From: Fulvivirga sp. M361
GTDB taxonomy: Bacteria; Bacteroidota; Bacteroidia; Cytophagales; Cyclobacteriaceae
DNA length: 64,000 nt
Assembly: GCF_007097395.1 (NCBI RefSeq)
Contig: NZ_VKDC01000018.1
Location: 174,076-238,075 of the forward strand
Direction of reading: 5' to 3'
Each line of letters begins with the position of its first letter. The stretch's first letter is position 1. Positions 39,819 to 51,220 of this stretch are shown piece after piece. Made by a program: the position numbers and the translations under genes. The notes below the pieces were generated by a model. That model did not search any database and was not told the DNA's origin. It worked only from the letters and a program-made list of their open reading frames with translations.

Positions 39819-41942
39819 ATGAAAGTCTATGACGAAAAACACATAAAGAACATTGTACTACTCGGCAGCCCAAAATCTGGTAAAACTACGTTAGCCGAAA
39901 CAATGTTATTTGAAGCCGGATTGATCAATCGCAGAGGAACTGTGGAAAACAAAAATACGGTTTCCGATTATCATGAAATAGAGCATGAACGTGAAGGCTC
40001 GGTTTACGCCACTTTGTTACACACGGAGTGGCGTAATTATAAGATCAATATTATAGATACTCCTGGCCTGGACGATTTTGTGGGTGAGGTGGCCTCATCG
40101 GTAAGAGTAGCTGACACATGCGTTTTCCTGATCAATGCACAACACGGTGTTGAAGTAGGTACTGAGCTGATCTGGAATTATGTAGATCAGTTTAGAAAGC
40201 CTACCATTTTCGCGTTCAATCAACTCGACCATCCCAAATCCAATTTCGAGGCTTCGTTAGAATCAGTAAGAAATCAATTCGGAAACGCTGTTACCTTAAT
40301 GCAATACCCGGTAAATGAAGGCGAAAAATTTAACGGTATCATCGACCTGTTAAAAATGAGGTACTACAAATTTTCACCGGAAGGAGGGAAACCTGAAAAA
40401 TTGCCTATTCCGGAGAGTGAAGCAAATAAGGCCAATCAACTGCATAATGAGTTAGTAGAAAAGGCAGCCGAAAACGATGAAAATTTGATGGAATTGTATT
40501 TTGAAAAAGGCACCTTAAATGAAAATGAAATGCGTGAAGGACTGAAGATCGGCATGCGTAACCACGAGGTATTCCCTGTGTTCTGCATTTCAGCAAAAAA
40601 CGACATGGGCAGCGGCCGTCTGATGGGTTTCATCGACAATGTGGCGCCTTCATCCGTAGATATTCAACCGGAAGTATTGGAAGATGGCAAGGAGCTGTCT
40701 CATAGTCCGGACGGCCCCGAGGTTCTTTTTGTGTACAAAACAGTGATAGAACCCAATTTGGGCAAAATGTCATTCTTTAAGGTAATATCGGGCCAGGTAA
40801 CTACTGGAGATGAACTGATCAATCATCAAACCGGTCAGACGGAACGGATCAGTCAATTGTTCATCATGGATGGTGACAAGCGTAACCCGATCAATCGACT
40901 TGTAGTAGGAGATTTAGGAGTAGCGCTAAAACTTAAGTCAACTGAGACCAATCATACCCTTTGCAGTCAAAACTTCAACGTGGGTGTCCAACCCATTGAA
41001 TTCCCGGGCCCCAAAATGTACATGGCAATTGTTGCCCAAAACAATTCTAATGATGATAAATTAGGAGAGGTTCTACACAAAATCCATCAGGAAGACCCAA
41101 CGTTTACTTATGAATTTTCGCCTGAACTGAAACAGTTGATTGTATCGACACAGGGTGAATTGCATCTGACTGTTACCAAATGGGGCATTGAGAACATCCA
41201 TAAGTTAAATGTAGACTTTGTCAAGCCAAAAATTCCTTATCGGGAAACGATACAAAAAATGGTGGATACGTCTTACAGACATAAAAAGCAATCCGGCGGT
41301 GCCGGCCAATTTGGAGAAGTCAACATGAGAGTTGAGCCTTATCATGAAGGTATGCCGGAACCTACCGGGGTAAACATTCGCAATAAGGAGGTGATTGATT
41401 TGGAGTGGGGAGGTAAGCTCGTGTTTTATAATTGCATAGTAGGTGGGGTAATCGATGCCCGGTTTTTACCTTCCATTCTCAAAGGTGTCATGGAGAAAAT
41501 GGCAGAGGGGCCTCTCACCGGCTCCTATGTGAGGGATGTCAGGGTAATTGTCTATGATGGTAAAATGCATGCAGTGGACTCTAATGATATTGCCTTTAAG
41601 ATCGCGGGTATGAAAGCCTTCAAGCAGGCCTTTATTAAAGCCAGCCCAAAAATTCTGGAGCCTGTAAGCCAGGTAGACATCTTAGTGCCCGAAGAGCTGT
41701 TGGGTGATGTAATGACCGATTTACAAACGCGAAGATCTACCATCACGGGAATCGAAGCTAAAGGCCAGTATCAGCTGGTTAAAGCCAAGACACCAACCGC
41801 CGAGTTAGACCGTTATACTACCTCGCTGCGATCATTGACACAAGGCAGGGCCAGTTTCAAGGAAAAATTTGCTGAATACGCGCCTGTACCTGCTCATATT
41901 CAGGAAGAGCTTATCAAAAACTATAATGGTTTTGAGAATTAA
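39819..41942 (+). CDS. Elongation-factor-G-like GTPase (EF-G paralogue) with altered G motifs
   Basis: The 707-residue protein has the five-domain EF-G architecture. G1 is GSPKSGKT (16-23). The switch I region lacks the canonical RGITI and reads EREGSVYATL. G3 is DTPGLDDF, with Leu where translational GTPases have the catalytic His (DTPGH). G4 is NQLD instead of NKxD. Domain II (KVISGQVTTGDEL) and domain IV (HKKQSGGAGQFGEVNMRVEP) are well conserved. NTVSDY before switch I and FVGEV after G3 are shared with the EF-G-2/EF-G-like group. It is a paralogue, not the housekeeping factor: there is no rpsG, rpsL or tuf near. GTP hydrolysis may be slow or use another residue. Confidence 0.85.
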   Translation: MKVYDEKHIKNIVLLGSPKSGKTTLAETMLFEAGLINRRGTVENKNTVSDYHEIEHEREGSVYATLLHTEWRNYKINIIDTPGLDDFVGEVASSVRVADTCVFLINAQHGVEVGTELIWNYVDQFRKPTIFAFNQLDHPKSNFEASLESVRNQFGNAVTLMQYPVNEGEKFNGIIDLLKMRYYKFSPEGGKPEKLPIPESEANKANQLHNELVEKAAENDENLMELYFEKGTLNENEMREGLKIGMRNHEVFPVFCISAKNDMGSGRLMGFIDNVAPSSVDIQPEVLEDGKELSHSPDGPEVLFVYKTVIEPNLGKMSFFKVISGQVTTGDELINHQTGQTERISQLFIMDGDKRNPINRLVVGDLGVALKLKSTETNHTLCSQNFNVGVQPIEFPGPKMYMAIVAQNNSNDDKLGEVLHKIHQEDPTFTYEFSPELKQLIVSTQGELHLTVTKWGIENIHKLNVDFVKPKIPYRETIQKMVDTSYRHKKQSGGAGQFGEVNMRVEPYHEGMPEPTGVNIRNKEVIDLEWGGKLVFYNCIVGGVIDARFLPSILKGVMEKMAEGPLTGSYVRDVRVIVYDGKMHAVDSNDIAFKIAGMKAFKQAFIKASPKILEPVSQVDILVPEELLGDVMTDLQTRRSTITGIEAKGQYQLVKAKTPTAELDRYTTSLRSLTQGRASFKEKFAEYAPVPAHIQEELIKNYNGFEN

Positions 41943-41957
41943 CCAAGACTTTCTCCT

Positions 41958-41987
41958 CATCAGGGTCTCGTGTAAAGGGCCCTGATG
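41958..41987 (+). terminator. Hairpin after the EF-G-like gene
   Basis: CATCAGGG (41958-41965) pairs with CCCTGATG (41980-41987) around a 14-base loop, 16 bases after the stop. It is followed by a loosely T-rich stretch (GCTTTGACTGG), so a weak terminator is likely. Confidence 0.4.
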
Positions 41988-42015
41988 GCTTTGACTGGTT
42001 GGCCTTTGCTTTTCG

Positions 42016-42062
42016 AAAAAAAAGAGAGTGGCAGCTACAGTTTATAGTCAGCCATACTCTCT
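42016..42062 (-). terminator. Intrinsic terminator of the catalase-peroxidase gene
   Basis: On the minus strand AGAGAGTATGGC pairs with GCCACTCTCT (with a small bulge), followed directly by eight T residues (the A run at 42016-42023 on the plus strand). It lies about 100 bases beyond the katG stop, in the convergent gap with the EF-G-like gene. Confidence 0.65.
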
Positions 42063-42159
42063 TATCACATTGAATTATTGAAATCGGATATTCGAAAAAA
42101 GAAACGGATATAATGGTTTCGATGCACTAATTAACCTATTTCCAAATCTATGTTTTGCT

Positions 42160-44511
<2,352 letters not shown>

Positions 44512-44524
44512 TTATTAATCAAAT

Positions 44525-44541
44525 TGATATTATACATATCA
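44525..44541. promoter_or_regulatory. TGATAT-N5-ATATCA dyad upstream of katG
   Basis: Perfect six-base arms surround TATAC, 53 bases upstream of the katG start on the minus strand. It may be the operator of a peroxide-responsive regulator. The arms do not match the E. coli OxyR half-site or the PerR box exactly, so the regulator is unknown. Confidence 0.35.
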
Positions 44542-44571
44542 TATTTATAAAACCAATATTTTTCCTCGTAA

Positions 44572-45184
44572 GGACCTCTGCTGTATGGGACCCTGCTTAG
44601 CCGTCGTGCGGACAGGTTTAGAAATGAAGACGACCAGCGCTTTACCGGGGCATCTTACTTTGATTATGATTTTATCAATAACGGCTTTTCACCTCAGGAT
44701 TTCAGCGATAAGGTCATGGTCAACCTGACTACCCCAAAGTTTGGAGGTAACACGGTAGGAGTATTTTTCAATGCCGTGAGAAGGGGGCAGTTTTCAGTCA
44801 ACATCGCAAGTACGGATCTCAACGGTTCCAAAGTTCGCTCAGGCACAGGATAGATAGTACCTGGAAGATAATATCGGCAGGTATGCACAGCCCAATGGAG
44901 GGCTGAAGCCATGGAGAACGGAAATGAACGTGCGGGTAACCCAGGAGATCCCTATAGTCAAGGAACACCGGCTGGTATTTAATGTGTACTTTTTCAATTT
45001 TCTCAACCTGCTTGATGAAGAATGGGGAGGGTTTGATAATATCATCAATGAAGACCTTTACAACATTGAAAGCTTCGATCCCAATACCCGGCAAATACAA
45101 TACAGCGTACGTGATAACTTTGGCAAAGTAAGAAAAGAGGGGAATGGGTTTACGGTGATGATGGGGTTGAAGTATGAATTTTAG
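44572..45184 (+). pseudogene. Decayed C-terminal fragment of an Oar-type TonB-dependent receptor
   Basis: Two frames together spell the end of an outer-membrane receptor. The first (from about 44572 to the stop at 44849-44851) reads FINNGFSPQDFSDKVMVNL then TPKFGGNTVGVFFNAVRRG, typical of Oar barrel strands. The second, shifted by one base and with a TAG at 44855-44857, continues YLEDNIGRYAQPNGGLKPWR and TEMNVRVTQEIPIVKEHRL, and ends at 45184 with GLKYEF, the usual C-terminal aromatic strand. The N-terminal plug and most of the barrel are missing. The ATG at 44924 gives an apparent 86-codon ORF that is really the last piece of the barrel. It lies divergent from katG, with katG's upstream region directly abutting the break. 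Confidence 0.75.
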
Positions 45185-45207
45185 TAAATAATATTATCAC
45201 TTATTTA

Positions 45208-45266
45208 ATAGTATACCAGCAATAAAATTAGTGTAGAAATGCCTGAATATATTGCTGGTATACTAT
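45208..45266. repeat. Perfect 17-base inverted repeat around 25 bases
   Basis: ATAGTATACCAGCAATA (45208-45224) is mirrored exactly at 45250-45266. It sits 24 bases after the receptor pseudogene and about 60 bases before the end of the convergent LytTR gene. No T run follows on either side. The 59-base unit could be a bidirectional terminator or the scar of a small mobile element; the decayed gene next to it favours the second. Confidence 0.65.
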
Positions 45267-45324
45267 CAAAACCTACCTGACGTCCTTATTAAGATAAACA
45301 TGAAGAAGCCATAAATTAAATAAA

Positions 45325-46044
45325 TCAATCTCCTAATAAATTGAGCTGATCGATCAACTTCAGGAATTCGTCTCGTTTGTTTTTGCTCAATATGGCCGTC
45401 TGATCTTGTAATTTGATCATATTGCCGTCAATGCTGTCTATATGGTCGATATTGACAATGTGGGAGCGATGGATCCTGTAAAAATTAGCGGGAAGCAATT
45501 CCTCTAACTTACTCATGGACTGCAATGACATTATTTTGCGACCATCTACGGTGATAATCTGAACATAAGGCCCTTGACCTTGAATAACTACTATCTCATG
45601 AAATGCAACTTTAATAATCTTGTTATCGGCCTTGATGAAAAGTTTATCCGTATGTTGGGGGGAGGTAGAATCAGAGTGATATTCGACCCTGGCATCTTTC
45701 AAAGAGATGACTTTGGTGATGGCCTTGTAAAACCGGTCGAAATCGATAGGTTTTAATAAATAATCCACAACATCCAATTCATAACTCTGTACCGCATATT
45801 CGGAATATGCGGTGGTTAAGATAGTGGCAGGCCTGTTCGGTAAAATTTTCAGAAAATCAAGACCGGTAAGATCAGGCATTTGTATATCAAGAAACAAAAC
45901 ATCTATACGATCACTTTTAATATGGTTGAGTGCTTTTAGTGCAGAATTACAAGAGGCAACCAGTTCCAATTCGGGAACTTTACTGACATAATCCGAAAGA
46001 ATTTTTCGGGCAATATGTTCATCATCGACAATAAGGCATTTCAT
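45325..46044 (-). CDS. LytTR-type response regulator
   Basis: The 239-residue protein has an N-terminal receiver domain (about 1-118; DDEH acidic pocket, phospho-acceptor Asp in VLFLDIQMPDLTG, conserved TAYSEYA and K in YLLKPIDFDRF) and a C-terminal LytTR DNA-binding domain (about 140-236; FIKADNKIIKVAFHEIVVIQGQGPYVQIITVDGRK, FYRIHRSHIVNIDHIDSI). The next gene upstream on the same strand is the cognate LytS-type kinase, 104 bases away. Targets are not evident; the divergent small exported protein at 47400 and the efflux operon behind it are candidates. Confidence 0.92.
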   Translation of the reverse strand: MKCLIVDDEHIARKILSDYVSKVPELELVASCNSALKALNHIKSDRIDVLFLDIQMPDLTGLDFLKILPNRPATILTTAYSEYAVQSYELDVVDYLLKPIDFDRFYKAITKVISLKDARVEYHSDSTSPQHTDKLFIKADNKIIKVAFHEIVVIQGQGPYVQIITVDGRKIMSLQSMSKLEELLPANFYRIHRSHIVNIDHIDSIDGNMIKLQDQTAILSKNKRDEFLKLIDQLNLLGD

Positions 46045-46148
46045 TGTGTATTGTGTTTTAATTTTTATAGGCCACCTGGAATTCCCATAAATCTATTGAT
46101 CCCTCCGCGGACATATCAAAGGACTCTCGATCTATGCTCATTTCATAT

Positions 46149-47195
46149 TCATAGTATAATCTTTAGATCTAACTGATAAATATGGCCTTCCTCAGTTATC
46201 TCAATTTCGTGTTTTCCCGGATAATTAGCTTCCAGCAATTTCAATGAGTTTGTAAGTCCGATTCCCCTGCGATCCATTGGGTCCTCCTTCACTTCTTTCC
46301 TGATCGTATTTTCTGTTCGGAAGTTCACTTTGTTGTTTTCTGCCTCCAGGCTGATTTTGATCCAACCTTGGCGGTTGCTTTCCAAATCGGAGTGCTTAAA
46401 ACAGTTTTCTATAAAATTGATCAGGATCATTGGTGCAATCATTTGGTGATGAGTGACCCCGGCATGGTAAAAATCTACGTTCAAGGCATCTTCATGTTTA
46501 AGAAGCTGTATGCTCAAATAGTGTTCTATCAGATCCTTTTCCTTAGTCAATCGCACTTTGGGCTGATCACAATCATACAATAAATAGCGCAGCAGCTTGG
46601 ATAGTTTTGAGATCATTTCAGCGGCTCGTCCATCTCTTAAATAGGCAAGACCGTAAATGTTATTGAGTGTGTTAAAAAGGAAATGCGGGCTTATTTGACT
46701 TTTTAACAATTTCAATTCGGCCTCTGCTCTTTGCGCTTTATGCTCAATTTTTTGAACAGCATTGAGATAATAGACACGTGCTACCCGGATACTGGCCATA
46801 AAGATAATGCCCAGCAGAACCATCAATAGCCATATGGCTACCCGGACAGATTTGGGAGCATATTGGTCACGGATTTGTGATAATTTCAGTACTTCAGCCA
46901 TTAGGGTATGAGCATAAATTCCGATGACAAAAAAAATGATATTGATCCCCATCAATAATCCGAGTCTTCGATTGATTTTTCCTTCCCCTGCTAAATATTC
47001 CGGAAAGAATTTATATCCAAAAAGCCAAATAATCAGGGAGCCAAAAAAGACATAGGTGACCAAATAGTAAACAGTATCTACCATACTTCTCTGATAACTT
47101 AATATCAGGGTAATGGCGATATGCATCCCAAACCAAAGGATGTAGGGGCCCACTTTGAGAAATTGTTCCGTCCTCGATAATGCTTTACTCATCAT
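46149..47195 (-). CDS. LytS-family sensor histidine kinase (GHKL/His_kinase)
   Basis: The 348-residue protein has an N-terminal domain with about four hydrophobic helices (to about residue 130), then the His_kinase segment with the phospho-acceptor His in QISPHFLFNTLNNIYGLAYLRDG, and a GHKL ATPase domain with the N-box MILINFIENCFKHSD and G-box RRGIGLTNSLKLL. No extracellular sensor domain is apparent, so it probably senses through the membrane. It pairs with the LytTR regulator gene downstream and is divergent from the small exported protein at 47400. Confidence 0.92.
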   Translation of the reverse strand: MMSKALSRTEQFLKVGPYILWFGMHIAITLILSYQRSMVDTVYYLVTYVFFGSLIIWLFGYKFFPEYLAGEGKINRRLGLLMGINIIFFVIGIYAHTLMAEVLKLSQIRDQYAPKSVRVAIWLLMVLLGIIFMASIRVARVYYLNAVQKIEHKAQRAEAELKLLKSQISPHFLFNTLNNIYGLAYLRDGRAAEMISKLSKLLRYLLYDCDQPKVRLTKEKDLIEHYLSIQLLKHEDALNVDFYHAGVTHHQMIAPMILINFIENCFKHSDLESNRQGWIKISLEAENNKVNFRTENTIRKEVKEDPMDRRGIGLTNSLKLLEANYPGKHEIEITEEGHIYQLDLKIIL

Positions 47196-47399
47196 TACAA
47201 TAATATACTCAGATTTTATTGAAACCTTATGAAATGAATGAAATGATGTTTTTGGTGTATGAATGATCCATTTCGATAATTAAAAGGCTTTGTTCATCAC
47301 AATCGTCATTTGGTTTAGAGACGCTAATGGTTCGTAAATATTTTTTCGTGTTGGTGGATTACCGAAATAGTTTCGCATCGAAATCAAAATTATACAAGC

Positions 47400-47756
47400 A
47401 TGAGAATTATCAATCATTTGTTCGCCATTACCTTATGGGTCCTATCCACCCATCTTTTCGCTCAAGATAAGCAAGATGAAATAATTGCAGTTTGGGATAC
47501 TGGTGAAAGAAAAGTAGAAATCTATAAAGTGGATGAAAGATATATAGGAAACCCTATCAATTCGGAGGGAGAAAGAAATCAGGAAATCGAAGTTCTAAAT
47601 CTTCAGTATAAAGAAGGAAAATGGGTGGGTAAAATATATTCCAAAAAAAGAGGCAGGCTTTTAAATGTAGCATGTCAGGTGGAAGGAGATAAACTTCTTC
47701 TGGAAGTAACCGCCCGATTTATATCCGCAGATCTTGAGTGGACCCGGACCAAATAA
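47400..47756 (+). CDS. Small exported protein of the DUF2147 type
   Basis: The 118-residue protein has a signal peptide (about 1-21, LFAQ) and one DUF2147-like beta domain: IIAVWDTGERKVEIYKVDERYIGNPINSEGERNQE, LNLQYKEGKWVGKIYSKKRGRLLNVACQVEGDKLLLEV, and a final WTRTK. Proteins of this type are small periplasmic beta barrels of unknown role. The gene is divergent from the LytS kinase and ends 25 bases before the TolC-fusion gene, so it may head the efflux operon. Confidence 0.65.
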   Translation: MRIINHLFAITLWVLSTHLFAQDKQDEIIAVWDTGERKVEIYKVDERYIGNPINSEGERNQEIEVLNLQYKEGKWVGKIYSKKRGRLLNVACQVEGDKLLLEVTARFISADLEWTRTK

Positions 47757-47780
47757 TTGAACACTCCAGATAGCTAAATC

Positions 47781-50129
47781 ATGAAGTTTGCGATAAGTTT
47801 TGTCTTGCTTGCGTGTTGGGCTCCTGTACAGGCACAACCCTTTAAAATTGGTGTGATCTCTGACTTTGAGCATTCGACTAATTTGGAGGCCATTGTATAT
47901 GAAATGATACAAGAGACAAGCCGGACGACAGGCGCATCACGACAGATCAGTTTGGAAGCCACCTTCTTTGGAATTACCGATACTGAGTCCGCTCAAAGAT
48001 CTTATGGCCAATTGGATGGTAAGGCTGATCTCGTCATCGCATTAGGAAGTATCACGGCTAAAGGTCTGTCATTGATGAGAGACCTCTCAACACCTGTTGT
48101 TGCTTTAGGAATTATCGACCCCAATTTGCAGGAAATTCCATATGTAAATGGAGCCTCCGGAAAGCAAAATTTCACGTACATCTGGCAGACACGGGACCTG
48201 GATAAGGAGCTGGAAGCTTTTAATAAGATCCATGATTTCAAGAAAGTGGTAGTTTTTGCCGATGAGAAAGCCGCATCAACTGTTAATAAGCAAAAAGTGC
48301 GGATCCTTATTGATTCGCTTTCGAAAAAATGGAATACCGAACTTTCCATCGTTCCGGTCGGCTCCGATATCAGGCAAGTGATCAATCAAATACCTGCATC
48401 AATCGATGCTGCCTATTTTACGGTTCTCCTTAGTCAAACCGAGTCCCAGGTCCAGTTACTGATCGATCAATTAAATGACCGGAAAGTTCCAACATTTTCC
48501 GGTAACGCCAGGCTACTTGACTATGGAGTGCTTGGATCTATGGCCAATGAAAACGATCTGCAACAGGTGATTCGAAAGCTCGCCATAATGATCGATGGAA
48601 TTGCCTCAGGGTCGGAACTTTCATCTATGTCTGTTAGGCTGGACACTAAAGAAAACCTGTATATCAATATTACTACAGCACGTAAAATCGGGCTCCCTAT
48701 TCCTTTTGAAGTACTTTTTACGGCTACTCTTATAGGTAATGATGAAGAAGCGCTTAAAACATACTCGTTCGAAGAGATTGCCGAAAAGTCTTTGACAGCA
48801 AACCTAAACATTCAAATCAGTTACCAGGATGTGGAATTGAGTAAGATTCGCATAAAATCCGTCAAGGCAAACTTATTTCCATCATTGGAGTCAGGGTTGA
48901 CTGCTTCACAGATCAATGAAGAAAGGGCCAATGCTGCATTCAATACGCCGGAGAGGTCTTTAACGGCAGATCTTACTTTTAGCCAGTTGATCTATTCAGA
49001 ACAGGCTGTAGCGACATTTAAGATTTCTCAGTATTTACAAAAAGCGCAGGAGTACAACACGGAAGCTGAGGTATTACGGGTGATGCTTGAGACCTATACG
49101 GCTTATTTAAATGTATTGTCGGCCAAGACAAACGTGCTGATACAGCGGGAAAACCTCTTAAACACTCAAAAAAACAAGGACCTGGCAAGTATCCGTGTAG
49201 ACCTTGGTTCGTCTAATAATACTGATCTCTATCGATGGGAATCAGAATTAGCTTTTGCCAACCAGTCTCTGATTGATGCTCAAACAACACTTCTTGCCTC
49301 TAAACTTCAGTTGAACACACTGTTAGCGAATACTTTGGAGTCAGAATTTGACGTTGAGGACATATCCTTAGAGGACGATTTGTTTAAAGCTTTTAGCCAG
49401 GGTCCACTTGCTGAAGTTGTAAAAACGCCTCAACGTCTGAAGGTAGTTTCAGATTTTTTAGTGGCAGAAAGTCAACGCTATAACCCCAATAAGAAAGAGC
49501 TGGCGGAAAGCATACATGCGGTAGATCGTTAGCTCACACGGAGTAAGAGATTGCTTTATACACCCACAGTGGCGATACAGGCACAGACCTCCCGGGTTTT
49601 AGGCAGAGGAGGGGTAGGCTCTACACTGGATGCTTCTGCTATGGCATTAGGAATGAATGAATTACAAGACAATTCCTGGTTTGCAGGGATCTCACTTTCA
49701 TTCCCGCTTTTTGACGGACTCAGCAGAAAGGCGGCTATTCAACAATCCAGGGTCAGCCTTGATCAATTGGATTATTCCCAAACACTACTCGATCAGAGCC
49801 TGGAACTGGGCGTTCGTGCCGGCGTACTTGATTTATTGAGTGCCAGTACAAACATTCGATTTAGCAAATCTGCATCAGAGAGTGCCCGTGAGAACTTTGA
49901 GTTGATCCAGGAAAATTACAAACAGGGTCAGGTAACGATTACTCAATTGATAGATGCGCAGCAGACCGCATTGGAAGCCCGGTTAGCGGCCGCCTTTTCC
50001 ATCTATGAATATATCCAGGCCCACCTTCAATTAGAATTCAACGTGGGTTCCTTTATCATGTTAATGCCCGAAGATCAGCTTCAGGCATTCAATAACCGAT
50101 TTCAACAATACTTAACGAATCAGAACTAA
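47781..50129 (+). pseudogene. ABC-substrate-binding-like domain fused to a TolC-type outer-membrane efflux protein, interrupted by one in-frame TAG
   Basis: The frame from 47781 runs to TAG at 49530-49532, then continues in the same frame without another stop to 50127-50129, so the whole frame is 783 codons with a single amber codon (VDR-stop-LTRSKRLL). CAG (Gln) to TAG is the simplest change. The signal peptide is about 1-18. Residues 20-300 resemble the ABC-transporter substrate-binding domain of PF04392 (FKIGVISDF...DLVIALGSITAKGL...LLIDQLNDRKVPTFSGN). Residues from about 340 are the TolC/OEP coiled-coil and barrel repeats (LTFSQLIYSEQAVATFKISQYL; ISLSFPLFDGLSRKAAIQQSR). The stop falls between the two OEP repeats. 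It may be inactivated, read through (TAG followed by C is a leaky context), or restart at TTG 49551 behind GGAG. The next two genes are intact. Confidence 0.8.
49530..49532 (+). other. In-frame amber codon inside the TolC-fusion gene
   Basis: TAG interrupts an otherwise open 783-codon frame, with sequence context CGT TAG CTC. The downstream half retains full OEP sequence character without further stops or frameshifts, so the change is recent, functional, or a sequencing error. Confidence 0.85.
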
Positions 50130-51220
50130 TGAAAACATTGAAACATGCCTACCTGGCACTCCTTTCACTCACCTTTCTTTATGGATGCGAAAATTCAGGT
50201 GAGTCAGAAAAGGCAGCATTGGTCAAACCTATCAAATGCGGAGTGGTGGAATCATTTGGAGGTCTAACCACACGGACCTTTAACGGGATCACGCACTCCG
50301 GTTCGGAGACTAAATTGAGTTTTCGCACCGGAGGGTTGATTACAAGATTGAATGTGGTAGTAGGCCAACGTATAAAAAAGGGGCAACTACTCGCACAGTT
50401 AGACCAAACGGATGCCTTACTCGCACTACAGCAGGCTGAAGCGGATGTAAAAAATGCCAAAGTCCAGCTGGAAACTGCTTCCGCCAGCTTTGAACGTGCC
50501 CAGCAACTTTACCAAACCAATAATGCTTCATTAAGTGATTACGAGAAGGCAAAGAGTACGTTATCCAGTGCGCAAAGCTCCTATGAGATCTCTGTGAAGA
50601 GGTTGGACCTGCAGCGGTCACAAGTTTCCTATACCACCATCGCAGCTCCAATGTCTGGCATTGTGTCTTTAGTAAGTGTAGAGACTAACGAAGTAGTCAG
50701 GCCTGGTCAGCCCATCCTGACCATGAGCAGGGAAGGTTCCAGGGATATAGAAGCACAAGCCGGTGTACCTGAGAAGTACATCAGCAAGTTGAAGCAAGGA
50801 AGCCCAACTAACATAAGGATCCCCACGCTATCCGGCAATTTTGACGGGGTCATTACCGAAGTAGGTTATACCTCTTCCGGAGGTACATATCCGGTAATCA
50901 CTTCAATTAATAATCCTTCAAACCAGGTAAGGCCAGGGATGCCGGTAGAGGTCACCTTCACCTTCGGCGATGAGAACCAGGAAAAGCAACTCATAGTCCC
51001 TGTAAAGGCAGTGGGCGAAGATCAAAACGGGCAATTTGTGTACCTCCTGAACCCACTGAGTGATCAGGTCTATGAAGCAAAAAAAAAGATCGTAGAAATT
51101 GGCAGTCTCACTTCCGGAGGGTTTATCGTGAGGTCTGGTTTGACAGAGGATCAAATCGTAGCTATTGCTGGTCTGAGGACACTTTATGATGGAATGAAAG
51201 TCACACTTCTAACGCAATAA
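50129..51220 (+). CDS. RND efflux membrane-fusion (periplasmic adaptor) protein, lipoprotein
   Basis: The 363-residue protein has a lipoprotein leader (LTFLYGC, Cys at about residue 20). Biotinyl-lipoyl halves (FRTGGLITRLNVVVGQRIKKGQLLAQLD and the later YTTIAAPMSGIVSLVSVETNEVVRPGQ) flank a coiled-coil hairpin (about 95-165), followed by beta-barrel and membrane-proximal domains (VPEKYISKLKQGS; QNGQFVYLLNP). It bridges the inner-membrane pump and the outer-membrane channel. Its ATG overlaps the TolC stop (TAATG), and its own stop overlaps the pump start in the same way, so the three genes are translationally coupled. Confidence 0.92.
   Translation: MKTLKHAYLALLSLTFLYGCENSGESEKAALVKPIKCGVVESFGGLTTRTFNGITHSGSETKLSFRTGGLITRLNVVVGQRIKKGQLLAQLDQTDALLALQQAEADVKNAKVQLETASASFERAQQLYQTNNASLSDYEKAKSTLSSAQSSYEISVKRLDLQRSQVSYTTIAAPMSGIVSLVSVETNEVVRPGQPILTMSREGSRDIEAQAGVPEKYISKLKQGSPTNIRIPTLSGNFDGVITEVGYTSSGGTYPVITSINNPSNQVRPGMPVEVTFTFGDENQEKQLIVPVKAVGEDQNGQFVYLLNPLSDQVYEAKKKIVEIGSLTSGGFIVRSGLTEDQIVAIAGLRTLYDGMKVTLLTQ

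Noticed and set aside
44924..45184. An 86-codon stand-alone gene
   Set aside because: The sequence is the final strands of a TonB-dependent receptor barrel, and upstream receptor sequence is present in shifted frames, so it is part of a pseudogene.
45208..45266. CRISPR repeat
   Set aside because: Only one inverted pair is present, with no direct repetition or spacers.
49551..50129. An independent short TolC gene starting at TTG 49551
   Set aside because: It is in the same frame as the upstream gene, and the upstream part contains the first OEP repeat; a single stop codon explains the split better, although restart is possible.
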